Part shown: in pieces, positions 44,788 to 54,145 of the stretch
How the letters are laid out: the number at the start of each line of letters is the position of its first letter
Position numbering within the stretch: position 1 is the first letter of the stretch
NCBI GenBank assembly: GCA_964611575.1
Contig: CAZTAJ010000004.1
Location: 20,080 to 84,079 of the forward strand
DNA length: 64,000 nucleotides
DNA from: CAITUY01 sp964611575
GTDB lineage: Bacteria; Verrucomicrobiota; Kiritimatiellia; CAIKKV01; CAITUY01
Direction of reading: 5' to 3'
Made by a program: the position numbers and the translations under genes
Notes under the pieces: model-generated
The model's database searches: none
Seen by the model: the letters and a program-made list of their open reading frames with translations, nothing else
What the model was told of the DNA's origin: nothing

Positions 44788-44894
44788 ATCGGTAGCCCCT
44801 CCGCCCGTGCCGTGAGCCGGTCGCCGGCACCCGGTGACCCGCGCGGCACCCGATGCGACTCCAGCTTCTCCCGGCACGTTTTGTTTGTGTGCTC

Positions 44895-44921
44895 TCTATA
44901 GAACATGAAGTCTAAAGTCAA
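44895..44921 (-). promoter_or_regulatory. Candidate promoter for the CBM9-like pair
   Basis: On the minus strand TTGACT (44916-44921), 15 nt, then TATAGA (44895-44900), about 110 nt before the start at 44787. The spacing is shorter than ideal. A short palindrome GCTTGAAAGC (44945-44954) lies ~25 nt further upstream and may bind a regulator. The stretch 44880-45000 is AT-rich; the rest shows no further features. Confidence 0.35.
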
Positions 44922-45056
44922 CTGGTATCTGGATCCAAACAATCGCTTGAAAGCATGAATGAACAATGATATGCAACTGTTGATTGATGGACAAAACCTG
45001 CAAGGACAGCGCCGGAATCGTCATGGGTGATACGGCTCACAGAAGATGAGGAGTTT

Positions 45057-46271
45057 ATGCCTGATACCGTAGACGTCATGGTGCCCGTGCGCCGGATTTC
45101 GCCCAAGGGCGATCACACGTTCTTCGGATACTACGACATCCCCGCCGCGGATGCCGCCGGCCGGCATCTCTGCCAGCGGGTCAAGTTTTGCGACCGACTG
45201 CCGACTCCCTCGGACATGGCGCTCATAGGCTGGCTTGATCTGCCCACGGGGTCACAGGCGGCGGACGGCGAACCGCTCTTCCACGAGTTTGCTCAGACCG
45301 GTGCATGGAATTTCCAGCAAGGGTCCATGCTGCAATGGTTGCCGACGATGCCGGACACGTGTCTTTACAACATCGCCGAGAACGGGCAGTTGGGGTCCTG
45401 CATTCACAATGTCCGAACGGACGCGCGACGCCGGCTCCCCCTCCCGGTGGCCAACGTGGCGCGGGATGGGACCAAGGCGTTGTGCATCAACATGGCGCGG
45501 GTGTACGACTTCCGGCCGGGTTACGGTTACGAAGAGGCGCCGGACCCGTTCGCTGGCGTGGCCGTCCCCGACAAAGACGGCGTCTTTCTTCTGGATCTGA
45601 CGACGGGCAAGTCGCGGCTCATCCTGTCGCTGACCGATATGGTGAGCTTCCTGGAGAAGCACGGCGAGACCACCGGCGGACGCAAGGTGGTCATCAACCA
45701 CATCACCTTCAACCCGTCCGCGTCGCGCTTCCTGATCCTGTTGCGAACCTTCCCGAAAGCGCCAGGCGATCCCTGCATCACGTACCTGCTGACGGCCGAT
45801 GCCACCGGCGGCAACCTGCGCCATCATCCGGTGTCCGGCATGGCGTCCCACTACCACTGGCGCGACGATGACGGCATGCTGTTCTATGCGAATGCCGCGA
45901 CGGAACCGAAACCGGACCTCGTCCTCATCAGCGACAGGACCAGTGCCAGGACGATCTTTGATCCATCCTTCTTCCTGAAGGATGGGCATTGCTCCTACTC
46001 GCCGGACAAGCGTTGGATCCTGTACGACAGCTATCCCGACACGTCCACGCCCGACTGGCTGCGCAAGTTGCAGGTCTATTCTGTCGACCGGAACGAGGGC
46101 ATCAACCTGGGCCGGTTCCGTACGGAGCCCTTCACCAGGGAGACCATGGACCTGCGGTGCGACCTGCATCCGCGCTGGATGCAGGGCGGCCGCGCCATTA
46201 CCTTCGACTCGAACCACGAAGGGTTCCGGGGCGTCTATTGGGCGGATCTCAGCAAGATTGTGGCGGGCTGA
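45057..46271 (+). CDS. Cytoplasmic beta-propeller protein (oligogalacturonate-lyase/TolB-like)
   Basis: 404 residues from the ATG at 45057 (AGGAG four bases upstream); a GTG at 45027 is less likely. No signal peptide. Repeated four-stranded blades can be followed: DHTFFGYYDIPAADAAGRHL, AWNFQQGSMLQWLP, VANVARDGTKALCINMARVYDFRPGYGYE, HITFNPSASRFLILLRTF, MASHYHWRDDDGMLFY, GHCSYSPDKRWILYDSYPDT and LRCDLHPRWMQGGRAITFDS. The SHYHWRDD and DLHPRW strands place His residues at the channel, as in Mn-dependent oligogalacturonate lyase. It may cleave or sense unsaturated or acidic oligosaccharides produced by the divergent secreted proteins. Family placement is tentative. Confidence 0.6.
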   Translation: MPDTVDVMVPVRRISPKGDHTFFGYYDIPAADAAGRHLCQRVKFCDRLPTPSDMALIGWLDLPTGSQAADGEPLFHEFAQTGAWNFQQGSMLQWLPTMPDTCLYNIAENGQLGSCIHNVRTDARRRLPLPVANVARDGTKALCINMARVYDFRPGYGYEEAPDPFAGVAVPDKDGVFLLDLTTGKSRLILSLTDMVSFLEKHGETTGGRKVVINHITFNPSASRFLILLRTFPKAPGDPCITYLLTADATGGNLRHHPVSGMASHYHWRDDDGMLFYANAATEPKPDLVLISDRTSARTIFDPSFFLKDGHCSYSPDKRWILYDSYPDTSTPDWLRKLQVYSVDRNEGINLGRFRTEPFTRETMDLRCDLHPRWMQGGRAITFDSNHEGFRGVYWADLSKIVAG

Positions 46272-46444
46272 GACACCGCCTGGCCAGATGCCGATCCGGG
46301 AAGGCTCGACGCTCTGCTTGGTCTCTCCAGGCCCGGCGCACAACGTGCCCCTCACTTTCGGTGCGGAACGCGACGTAAGGTGCGGATCAAATAGGCTTGC
46401 GCCATTCACGAGGCATTCGGCAGAATACGGCACGGGAGGTGCGG

Positions 46445-49333
46445 ATGCGCTCAAGAGTCAGACGGCTCGCTTTGCTTCTCGGCATGATGCCCCTGGCCAC
46501 CCTCCTTCTCTCAGGTTGCGCCAGCCCGAATCTCAAGGGGACCCCCTACTATTCCACGGAAACCGATCCCGACCCCCGTGCCGCAAAAGAGCGCGTTCCG
46601 CTCTGGCCCATCGTCTACTATCGAAGCCCGACGCTCTCGATCCTCTGGCCGCTCTTCGAGAAGTCCGACGAGTTCATGGCCCTGCGCCCCCTGGCCTCGG
46701 TGTACGGGCTCGATCAACCGGGAAAAATCTACAGCCTGCTATGGCCGCTGGGACAGTTTGACCGGGTTGAAAAAGAGAACCGCTTCGTCCCCGTGTTCTG
46801 GGGGGAGGGTTATGCGGTGGCATTCCCCCTCTACTGGCATCTCGGCCATCCCCTGGAACCGGACGGCGGCACGGATGCCTTGATCCCACTGTGGTGGTAC
46901 GCAACCGATCGCACCGGCTATTCGTTCAATCTGGTCTGGCCCTTCGTCAATGTGAAGAAGCAGCGCGAGGTGCAAGGGTGGCGCGTCTGGCCCTTGATGG
47001 GAAGCTACTCCCGCAGGGCCGGCGATTATTACCGGTTTGCGGCCTGGCCGCTCGCCCACCAGTGGGCCGCCGGCCGTGAACGAGGCGATGCGGTGATTCC
47101 TCTGTATCTGCGCCACCTGTCGCCGGATGGGCACCTCTTCCTCTCCCTCCCCTACTCTCGTCATCGCGGAGCCGACGGACAATGGGACCTGGTGCTGCCG
47201 CTTCTCTATCACGGCCGGGACGCGACGGGATACAAAACCATCACCCCACTCTTCTTCCAGGGCGGCAGCGCCGATCAGCGCAAGGCCTGGCAGCTCTTGT
47301 TGCCGCTCTACTACGCCAGCCGCAGGGATGACCGGCGGACGCTGGTCACACTGCTGGGCGGAACCCGTCGGGATGCCGACGGAATGGCATGGGTGATCGT
47401 GCCGCTGCTCTCCGGCGGCCGGAAGGCGAAGGACCGTCGCAGCACCTGGGTGCTGGGACCTTTGGCGCATTTCGGACGAGGTCCGGGATATGAGAGCCGT
47501 CATATATTTCCATTCTTCTACTCAACCGCGGATGAGTCCGGTCGCACGTTCCTCTCGATCCCCTGGTCGAGCCGATCGAGAAGCGACGGGCAGAACTGGC
47601 AGTTGATCCCCCCGCTCATGCTGAGAATGTCGGATGGCAAAGACCGGCGGTTGCTGACCCCGATCTATTCGGCCGGCACCCGCCACGGCGGGGCCGACGC
47701 CTGGCAGACGGTGGTCCCGCTCTGGTACCGGAGTGGGGGCGCCGAAGGGAAGACGGTGGCCACACTGCTGGGGGGATGGCAGACGGGAGCGGATGGACGC
47801 CGGTGGTTGATCTGGCCGCTGCTGTCGGGTGGGCATCGTGGAACCGACGGACGGGATGTCTGGATTGTGGCGCCCCTGTTCCATGCCCGACGGGATCGGT
47901 CCGGCCTGTCACATCACCTCCTGCCGCTCTATGGGTGGGACGCCCATGACAAGACCCTGCTTTCGCCGGTGGTGTCAAAATGGCAGAACTCCGCCACCGG
48001 TCGCAAGACAACCCTGGTCCCGCCGGCCCTGACGCTCTATTCCTCGGAGCCGAAGAAGAAGGATCTCTGGGCCTTGGCCGGGGCGGCTCATTTCAGTTGG
48101 GGGGAAGAGCCCGGATCCTCCCATGTTCTACCCCTGTACTATTACGACCGACCGGAAGGAACCTTTCTGTCAGTCCCCTGGTCGTCGTGGACCTGGAACC
48201 GGACGTCGACCAATACCCTGATCGCCCCGGCCCTGTCCTGGATGACGCGGCGGGAAGGGCGAAACGACCTCTGGGCCGTGGGTCCGCTCGCGCATCTCAG
48301 TTGGGGCGAGAAAGCCGGCTCATCCCATGTCCTGCCGCTGTTCTATCGGAACAAGCCGGACGATACGTTCATCTCCCTGCCCTACTGCCACTGGAACGAT
48401 GACCGCGCGGAGCGCTACGTGTATCCGCCCCTGCTGTCGATGTTCACGCGAAACGGCAGGGAACGGCAATTGGATGCGGTGTTGGGTCTGTTTTCGGAGC
48501 GGTGGGGTGACGACCGGAACGAGGGGTATTTGCTTCCCCTTTACTACCACGACAACTGGGACAAGTTCTACACGCTCCTGTTCGGGTGGAACCGGGATGC
48601 CCACGACGGTTTCTATTATCCCCTGACGCCCCTGCTGGGCGTCCGGACCGGCGAACACTCCGGGGGCTGGGTGTTCCCGTTCTGGTCGCGCGACCGCGAT
48701 GCGGCAACACAGCGGGTCACCGGAAATGTCCTATGGGGAACGTACACGGCGGACGGGGAGCGGACAGAATCGTCGCTGTTTCCGTTCTACGGCTACCATA
48801 ACCGGGGCCCCATGCCGGCCGTCCTCCCGACCCCTTCCCAGGGCGCATCCTACGGAAAGACCTTCTGGAGCCTGCCGGCCGTCTGGTACCGCAATACGGT
48901 CGATGTCACGCCGGTCAGCGATGGGACCGGCAAGGCCACGGGGAAGATGGAACGATCCGCCGCCCGCGATCACGGGTTCTTTCCCTTCTGGTCCTACACG
49001 CACCTGACGACGCCGCTGGGGGGCGACGACCGGTACGGATCGTTCCTGCTTTGCCTCTATGATTTCAGGCGCACAAGCAAACCCAAGCCGGATGCCGTCC
49101 AGCCGCCGGACGAGCATGTCCGCAAGCGGATCCTCTGGCGCTTCTATCACTTCGAACGGAACAACGAGGATGTGAGTGTGGACATCTTCCCGGCGATCAC
49201 CTACGACCGCACCCACGACGGGTTCCGGCGCTGGTCCTTCCTGTGGCGCGTGTTCCGGTACGAACGGGGACCGGAAGGCAGGAAACTCGATCTCCTATTG
49301 GTCCCGCTGATACGGTCAGCCTCAACCCACTGA
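46445..49333 (+). CDS. Large lipoprotein made of aromatic/P-L short repeats
   Basis: 962 residues from the ATG at 46445 (GGGAGGT four bases before). The N-terminus has a basic start and the lipobox LLSGC near residue 24. Nearly all the rest is built of ~20-25-residue units of the form hydrophobic-x-P-L-(Y/F/W)-(Y/F/S/G), then a polar D/R/G-rich turn and a short strand (for example LLPLYYASRRDD, WLIWPLLSGG, HVLPLYYYDRPEGTFLSVPW). About 30 P-L/P-F cores occur. One ~69-residue block is duplicated: DLWALAGAAHFSWGEEPGSS near 539 and DLWAVGPLAHLSWGEKAGSS near 608. The pattern predicts regular beta-strands, perhaps a solenoid, propeller or outer-membrane barrel. No known family is recognised; function open. 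Unusually high Trp/Tyr/Arg. Confidence 0.7.
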   Translation: MRSRVRRLALLLGMMPLATLLLSGCASPNLKGTPYYSTETDPDPRAAKERVPLWPIVYYRSPTLSILWPLFEKSDEFMALRPLASVYGLDQPGKIYSLLWPLGQFDRVEKENRFVPVFWGEGYAVAFPLYWHLGHPLEPDGGTDALIPLWWYATDRTGYSFNLVWPFVNVKKQREVQGWRVWPLMGSYSRRAGDYYRFAAWPLAHQWAAGRERGDAVIPLYLRHLSPDGHLFLSLPYSRHRGADGQWDLVLPLLYHGRDATGYKTITPLFFQGGSADQRKAWQLLLPLYYASRRDDRRTLVTLLGGTRRDADGMAWVIVPLLSGGRKAKDRRSTWVLGPLAHFGRGPGYESRHIFPFFYSTADESGRTFLSIPWSSRSRSDGQNWQLIPPLMLRMSDGKDRRLLTPIYSAGTRHGGADAWQTVVPLWYRSGGAEGKTVATLLGGWQTGADGRRWLIWPLLSGGHRGTDGRDVWIVAPLFHARRDRSGLSHHLLPLYGWDAHDKTLLSPVVSKWQNSATGRKTTLVPPALTLYSSEPKKKDLWALAGAAHFSWGEEPGSSHVLPLYYYDRPEGTFLSVPWSSWTWNRTSTNTLIAPALSWMTRREGRNDLWAVGPLAHLSWGEKAGSSHVLPLFYRNKPDDTFISLPYCHWNDDRAERYVYPPLLSMFTRNGRERQLDAVLGLFSERWGDDRNEGYLLPLYYHDNWDKFYTLLFGWNRDAHDGFYYPLTPLLGVRTGEHSGGWVFPFWSRDRDAATQRVTGNVLWGTYTADGERTESSLFPFYGYHNRGPMPAVLPTPSQGASYGKTFWSLPAVWYRNTVDVTPVSDGTGKATGKMERSAARDHGFFPFWSYTHLTTPLGGDDRYGSFLLCLYDFRRTSKPKPDAVQPPDEHVRKRILWRFYHFERNNEDVSVDIFPAITYDRTHDGFRRWSFLWRVFRYERGPEGRKLDLLLVPLIRSASTH

Positions 49334-49409
49334 AGTCTTCTCCAGGACTGGTTCGGGGCAGGCGTATCCTCATCACCCGGGGGCGATCGCCGCCGCCACG
49401 CGCACGGGC

Positions 49410-49526
49410 TTAAGCAAGGCATCCAGAACCTCCGGCTTCATAGGACGAGAGCTCAAAGGCCAGCCCGCTCTCGCGCAACTGGCGAATCGCCGGCGTAACC
49501 GGGATGTCCGCTTCTTTGCCGCTCAT
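49410..49526 (-). pseudogene. Remnant of a YbaK/EbsC-type Cys-tRNA(Pro) deacylase
   Basis: A 38-codon open frame whose first ~30 residues, VTPAIRQLRESGLAFELSSYE, match the N-terminal strand-helix-strand of the YbaK/ProX editing domain (TPAxxLLxxxxIxFxxHxYE). The frame then ends with GGSGCLA and a stop, so the remaining ~125 residues of the family are missing. The start is 8 nt after the stop of the 600-residue-class hydrolase on the same strand. Either a decayed gene or a chance resemblance; the motif spacing is good. The rest of 49334-49533 shows nothing else. Confidence 0.4.
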
Positions 49527-49533
49527 GGCTCTT

Positions 49534-51225
49534 TCATCCCAGGCGGGCGCCCAATTCCAGAACGCCCCAAATGTTCAATTCTGGAACCCGCAAGGTCAGC
49601 CCCTGCGCACCCTGCTCCACTGTAACCGCCTGAGTCGGCCCCTCGGGACGGTGTAACACGGCTGCGCGAATGGACTGGAAGGCAGGGTGCGGATCGATCT
49701 GGATGACAACCTCCCCTTGCGGCGCGAAACGGTCGCTCGCGGGATCGTAGGCCCGGTTGAGCAAGTGGACAACCGGCGGCGCCCCGGCCTTCATCCGGGG
49801 AAAGATCCATACGTCCTGGGACGATCGCCACGGGGTGGGTTTCCCCTTCTTCATCAGGGCCGCCGGATCGGTTTGCTCCGCGATGTCGACCACACCGGGA
49901 TGGTCCGGGCGGAAGGGGTCGCGGTTGTCCCGCAGAACATGGTGATAGCCGGCGCATGTCTCCGCGAGTCGTCCCGGGTCGCCCAATCCCCAGTCGTTGG
50001 GAGCGAGCACCACATCGAAGGGGACGTTCCGTTCCGCCAGTTGCGCCATCAACCGGGTCATGCGACCACCCCCGTACAGATCCAGCGGGGGATTGAACAG
50101 CACAACGGTCGGAGGCGGAACGGCCCGATAGCCGTCGAACAACACGGCATGCGCTCGCACGAACCGGTAGTACGGAGCGTAGATCTCCGTACGACCATGA
50201 TAGTAATCGGAGCCCTTGCCCGGGGTGTGGCACCAGGCTGACTCGGGAGTCATCAGGCGCTGTCCGCAGGCATAGGCCTGGGCAATCCAAGAGCAAACGC
50301 GGTTCTCCAACTGGTGCGCTTTCACCCGGGCCCAGTCCTGCCCGCTGGCGGTGGCGGCCATCGGTTTGCCAAGGGCGTCAGCCAGACGGTAGGCGGTAAC
50401 CGCCCCGCCGCCGTCAAGGGCGCCCTCGGCCTTCTGCTCCACCTCCCCCACCAGGTAGGTCAGATGGGGCGTCACGACCATATGCGGAGGCCAGGGCAGC
50501 CCCGTGTTGGCGCTGAGGGAAACCGGTCGTCCCACCACCTCCTCGGCGAGGGCGTGCAACTCGCGGACGTTCAGGGCCGCCTCATGCAGATGGAATTCGA
50601 CAAATTCCCGGTGCAGGGGAATATCGTGTTGGACTTTCAAGTAGTCCTCCCTCGTGGAGGCATACCGGCGCACCAATGTCCGGTAATCGAACCCCTCGAG
50701 CGAGCCCACGCCGGCGGCGGACCGCACGGAGGCCGGGACCGATTCCAGGTGCCGCCGGAACTTCTCCATGCAGAAGTCGCAGAAACAGCCCCCATAGCTG
50801 ATGGCGGGATGCGCCGTACCGAGGTGGTCGTCCACATGCAGGCCATCGGCCCCGCCGGCCATGACCTCGCGCACCATCTTCCGCAGGTGGGCTCGAAAGG
50901 CGGGATGGTTGAAACAGCCCCACAGTTTGGGCCCGTCCTTCTCGCGGCTGTCCGACAACCATGGCACCGCGATGGGGGTCCCCGTAATGTCCCGGATCAC
51001 TCCTTCCGCCAGATCGGGGGGTTGTTTGAGCAAAGGGCCCGCTGTCAGGCACCACATGGTGGCGGTCGGATGGACGCCCAATTCCCGGTAGAAGTCGACC
51101 TTTTCCCGTGTATGCGCCCCGCCCCAGGCCAGCACGGTCGCCCCGTAGGCCCGCACGGTTTCCGCATCGCGGGGGGGATACATGAACGCAACATCCGACT
51201 CCTTCAAACCACGCCTGTCGTGCAT
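49534..51225 (-). CDS. Cytoplasmic TIM-barrel-like glycoside hydrolase candidate
   Basis: 563 residues from the ATG at 51225 (GAAGGGA six bases upstream). No signal peptide. Barrel strands: VDFYRELGVHPTATMWCLT, MAGGADGLHVDDHLGTAHP (acidic pair like the D-E of the 1526-3664 protein), CGQRLMTPESAWCHTPG. The cysteine pattern CFCDFCMEKF follows the DDH strand, and a similar CPRC stretch follows the D-E pair of the GH20-like protein. The last third (VVLFNPPLDLYGGGRMTRLM onward) resembles a trimerisation domain plus a small beta domain. No exact CAZy family. It converges with the repeat-lipoprotein gene. Confidence 0.55.
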   Translation of the reverse strand: MHDRRGLKESDVAFMYPPRDAETVRAYGATVLAWGGAHTREKVDFYRELGVHPTATMWCLTAGPLLKQPPDLAEGVIRDITGTPIAVPWLSDSREKDGPKLWGCFNHPAFRAHLRKMVREVMAGGADGLHVDDHLGTAHPAISYGGCFCDFCMEKFRRHLESVPASVRSAAGVGSLEGFDYRTLVRRYASTREDYLKVQHDIPLHREFVEFHLHEAALNVRELHALAEEVVGRPVSLSANTGLPWPPHMVVTPHLTYLVGEVEQKAEGALDGGGAVTAYRLADALGKPMAATASGQDWARVKAHQLENRVCSWIAQAYACGQRLMTPESAWCHTPGKGSDYYHGRTEIYAPYYRFVRAHAVLFDGYRAVPPPTVVLFNPPLDLYGGGRMTRLMAQLAERNVPFDVVLAPNDWGLGDPGRLAETCAGYHHVLRDNRDPFRPDHPGVVDIAEQTDPAALMKKGKPTPWRSSQDVWIFPRMKAGAPPVVHLLNRAYDPASDRFAPQGEVVIQIDPHPAFQSIRAAVLHRPEGPTQAVTVEQGAQGLTLRVPELNIWGVLELGARLG

Positions 51226-51405
51226 TAAGATTCCCTTCTTCCCACCAGTACTACGCTTCATTCGCCCCTGCCCAACACGCGGGCTATTTGCGTTCCGGAG
51301 CCGGATACTGTACCTTCCGGCGCTCGGGTGAGTCAATTCCGCCGCGGATCACCACCGCAGACGGGGACAATCCCGATCTTTCCATGAAGTGTGAAAGGAG
51401 ACGTC

Positions 51406-51969
51406 ATGCTTGAGGTCACAGTGAAGGAGGTTTGGGATGCGCTGGCGCTGGCGGAGAAGGATGATGCCTGCCTGGCCTTCTGGGAGGGCAAGGATGGCTT
51501 CAGCCGCGATGCCCAGCCCCGGGTGATCCAGCAACTCGCCGCCAAACTCAAGTTCAGGGAGGCCTCCCTTAAGCGCCTGCCGCCGCGCGAAAAAGCCCGC
51601 TACCTGCGCTGGCAGGCCGACAGCCCCTCGATGCGGTCCGCGTGCGACGATCTTCTGCGGTCCTGGATGGTGAGCCGGAAAAATCCCCTGCTGGTCTGTT
51701 TCGTCGAGGCGCAGGGACTGAAACACGCCGACGGGATCCTGGATGACGCCGCTGAAGCCCCCACCGCTGAAGCGGTCAAGCGGGGAGTCTGCGCCATTCG
51801 CGACCGGTTCCCGCCCCGCGAGGTCGCCCTCTACCTGGGATTCATCCTCGCCGCCGGGGGCGCATTCTGGACCGGGCTCGCCGAAGCCGTGGAGGCGGAG
51901 ATCCCAACCCTGAAAGCAGCCCTGGCGCCTCCCATCGCTCCCAGCCAATCGGCTGCCGGCGCGCAATAG
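51406..51969 (+). CDS. Small alpha-helical protein of unknown function
   Basis: 187 residues from the ATG at 51406, preceded by a perfect AAAGGAG five bases away, so expression is likely. The sequence is mostly helical and charged (VTVKEVWDALALAEKDDACL; RLPPREKARYLRWQADSPSM; VKRGVCAIRDRFPPREVALY) and ends in an Ala/Pro-rich tail. No signal peptide or membrane helix; one mildly hydrophobic stretch (YLGFILAAGGAFWTGLAEAV). No family recognised. It converges with the opgH gene, only 4 nt between the stops. Confidence 0.6.
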   Translation: MLEVTVKEVWDALALAEKDDACLAFWEGKDGFSRDAQPRVIQQLAAKLKFREASLKRLPPREKARYLRWQADSPSMRSACDDLLRSWMVSRKNPLLVCFVEAQGLKHADGILDDAAEAPTAEAVKRGVCAIRDRFPPREVALYLGFILAAGGAFWTGLAEAVEAEIPTLKAALAPPIAPSQSAAGAQ

Positions 51970-51973
51970 ACGA

Positions 51974-54145
51974 TTACCGGTACAGCGCCGTCAGCGGCCG
52001 GTCCGTCAGCGTGTTGTAGTGGCGCATGGCCATGCGCCACCACGGGGAGAGTTGAGCTTCCGGCAGGCGCCAGACCCGTTCGTGCAGATCGGTGACCGTC
52101 TGGGCGTTCCGCAACAGAATCATTTGTTCCCGCCGGTTGAGCGCCCCGGGTCCCTTGGCCAGCAACCGGTCGGAAAGACCCCGCAAATAGCGGTGGGCCG
52201 CCCCCTCAGGAACACGCTTGCGGCGCAGCAGTGAACAATGCGCCGCGCTGACGTACGGATCGATGACGACCTGCATCAGGCCGAACTGGCCCTCCAGCCA
52301 CGGCGGCGGCGCCAGCCGATGATGGATGCTCTCCAGATTCTTCGCCAGATGCGAGACCACCGGCGACGGATTCGTTTCCTCGGGGATCACGAACAGCCTG
52401 AGATTCCGCAGCCTCTGTCCCAACCGGGGCATGCTCAACACGACGCAGACGGGGATGGACACGATCAGGCCGAAGGTCACCGGGCTCAGCCACCAGAAGA
52501 AGGCCGGGCCGATCTCCCACGCCAGGAACGCCCAGATCGCGCCGATGACGGTGTGCGGGGCGTAGGCCTTCACGATGCCCTCCCAGTCCACGCTCCCCTC
52601 CATATCGCGGCGCTGCGGGTTCCAGGGCACATCCCGCCCCATCAGGATCTCCACCACGAACCGCGAGTTGAAGATCATCTGCACCGGCGCCAGCACGACC
52701 GACAGCAGGTGCTCGATCACGAAGCCCGCCAGCACCCGCGTGCCCCCGCCGAATTCCCGCCGCCGGTTCCGATCGCGCAGCACCAGGCAAACGGCGAGCA
52801 ACTTGGGCAACGTCAGCATCGTCAGCGCCACGGCAAACAACAGCAGCGCCAGCCGCCCGCCGCCAATGTCCAGGAAAGACGAGAACCCCACGTCGGAATC
52901 GAAGCGCAAACCCGCACCCAAAAACAGCCCGACCGCCCCCTGCAGCATTCCGAGCAGCAGGAACAGGAACCACAGGGGCGATGAAGCGTACGAGAGGATG
53001 CCCATCAGCAGATGCAGCCGGTTGACGGAATGCAGGCCCTGCGCGGTCAGCATCCAGGCGTGCTGCAGGTTGCCGCGGCACCACCGCCGGTCGCGGCAGG
53101 CGTGGTCCAAAGGCGTGGGGGGCAGATTCTCGTAACTGCCCCCGAGCTCATACGCCATCCAGACTTCGTAGTTGGCGCGCCGCATCAGCGCGGCCTCGAC
53201 GTAGTCATGGCTCATGAACCGCGCGCGTCCCCCGCCCGCCTCGCCGGTCAGCGTCGGCAGCGCGCAATGGTCCATGAACGGGGCGCAGCGGATGATCGCA
53301 TTATGTCCCCAGAAGTTGCCGCACGCGGCCTGCCAGTAGTTCAAACCCGCCTGGAAGATCGGCCCGTACAAGACGCCCGCAAACTGCATGAGCCGGGCAA
53401 AGAACGTCTGGGCCTGGATCGGCGACGGCACGGTCTGGATGATCCCCGCCTGGGGATTGACCTCCATGAGCTGAACCATCCTGACAAGCGTCTCGGCCTT
53501 CATCAGGCTGTCGGCGTCCAGCACCACCATGTAGCGGTACTTCCGCCCCCAGCGGCGGAGAAAATCGCTGATATTCCCGCTCTTGCGGTTGAGATTGACC
53601 ATGCGCTTGCGGTAGAAGATCCGGCCGAATCCCTTCACCTGCTTGCACAGGTCGATCCAGGCAATCTCCTCCTCGATCCATTTGTTGGGGTCGTTGGAAT
53701 CGCTGAGGATGAAGAAGTCGAATCGTTCGATGTAGCCGGCCCGGACCAGGTCCAGGTAGATCGTCCTCAACCCCTCGTACACGCGGCTGACATCCTCGTT
53801 GTAGATCGGGACCACCAGGGCCGTGGCGGGCATGTCCCGCAGGGGGGGCGGTTCGTCCGGCAGCGTCCGGGAAATGCTGTAGGGATCCCGTTTCCGCCAC
53901 AGGATGAAGAATCCGCACAGCGCCTGCATGAAGCCGAGCGTCACCATCCCGAACAGGGGCACGAACAGAATCACCAGGGCCAGCTCCAGACCGCTGCCCC
54001 CTCCCCGCCATAGGATATCGGCCAGCACCCACGTGGCGAACCCCGTCAGCATCAGTACGGATGAAAAGAAGAAAACCTGCCGCCGCGCCGACGCCCGGAG
54101 CCGCGTCAGGGGCACGATGCGGGTACTGTGGGAAAAGGGGCTCAT
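51974..54145 (-). CDS. opgH: Glucan glucosyltransferase OpgH/MdoH
   Basis: 723 residues from the ATG at 54145, overlapping the upstream gene by 4 nt. This inner-membrane GT2 enzyme elongates the linear beta-1,2-glucan backbone of osmoregulated periplasmic glucans. Two N-terminal helices (VFFFSSVLMLTGFATWVLAD and LALVILFVPLFGMVTLGFMQ) precede the transferase: VPIYNEDVSRVYEGLR, DSNDPNKWIEEEIAW, VVLDADSLMKAETLVR (DxD), ACGNFWGHNAIIR, HDYVEAALMRRANYEVWMAY, RRWCRGNLQHAWML. Several helices follow. It is ~120 residues shorter than E. coli OpgH, missing mainly the cytoplasmic N-terminal extension. Confidence 0.92.
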   Translation of the reverse strand: MSPFSHSTRIVPLTRLRASARRQVFFFSSVLMLTGFATWVLADILWRGGGSGLELALVILFVPLFGMVTLGFMQALCGFFILWRKRDPYSISRTLPDEPPPLRDMPATALVVPIYNEDVSRVYEGLRTIYLDLVRAGYIERFDFFILSDSNDPNKWIEEEIAWIDLCKQVKGFGRIFYRKRMVNLNRKSGNISDFLRRWGRKYRYMVVLDADSLMKAETLVRMVQLMEVNPQAGIIQTVPSPIQAQTFFARLMQFAGVLYGPIFQAGLNYWQAACGNFWGHNAIIRCAPFMDHCALPTLTGEAGGGRARFMSHDYVEAALMRRANYEVWMAYELGGSYENLPPTPLDHACRDRRWCRGNLQHAWMLTAQGLHSVNRLHLLMGILSYASSPLWFLFLLLGMLQGAVGLFLGAGLRFDSDVGFSSFLDIGGGRLALLLFAVALTMLTLPKLLAVCLVLRDRNRRREFGGGTRVLAGFVIEHLLSVVLAPVQMIFNSRFVVEILMGRDVPWNPQRRDMEGSVDWEGIVKAYAPHTVIGAIWAFLAWEIGPAFFWWLSPVTFGLIVSIPVCVVLSMPRLGQRLRNLRLFVIPEETNPSPVVSHLAKNLESIHHRLAPPPWLEGQFGLMQVVIDPYVSAAHCSLLRRKRVPEGAAHRYLRGLSDRLLAKGPGALNRREQMILLRNAQTVTDLHERVWRLPEAQLSPWWRMAMRHYNTLTDRPLTALYR

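Noticed and set aside
46445..49333. WG-repeat or ordinary WD40 propeller in the repeat lipoprotein
   Set aside because: The core is P-L-aromatic with ~20-25-residue period; neither the WG dipeptide spacing nor the GH...WD pattern is present.
49376..49444. Short minus-strand frame starting MKPEVLDALLKPV beside the YbaK-like remnant
   Set aside because: Only 22 codons and not in a frame that continues the editing domain; no family match.
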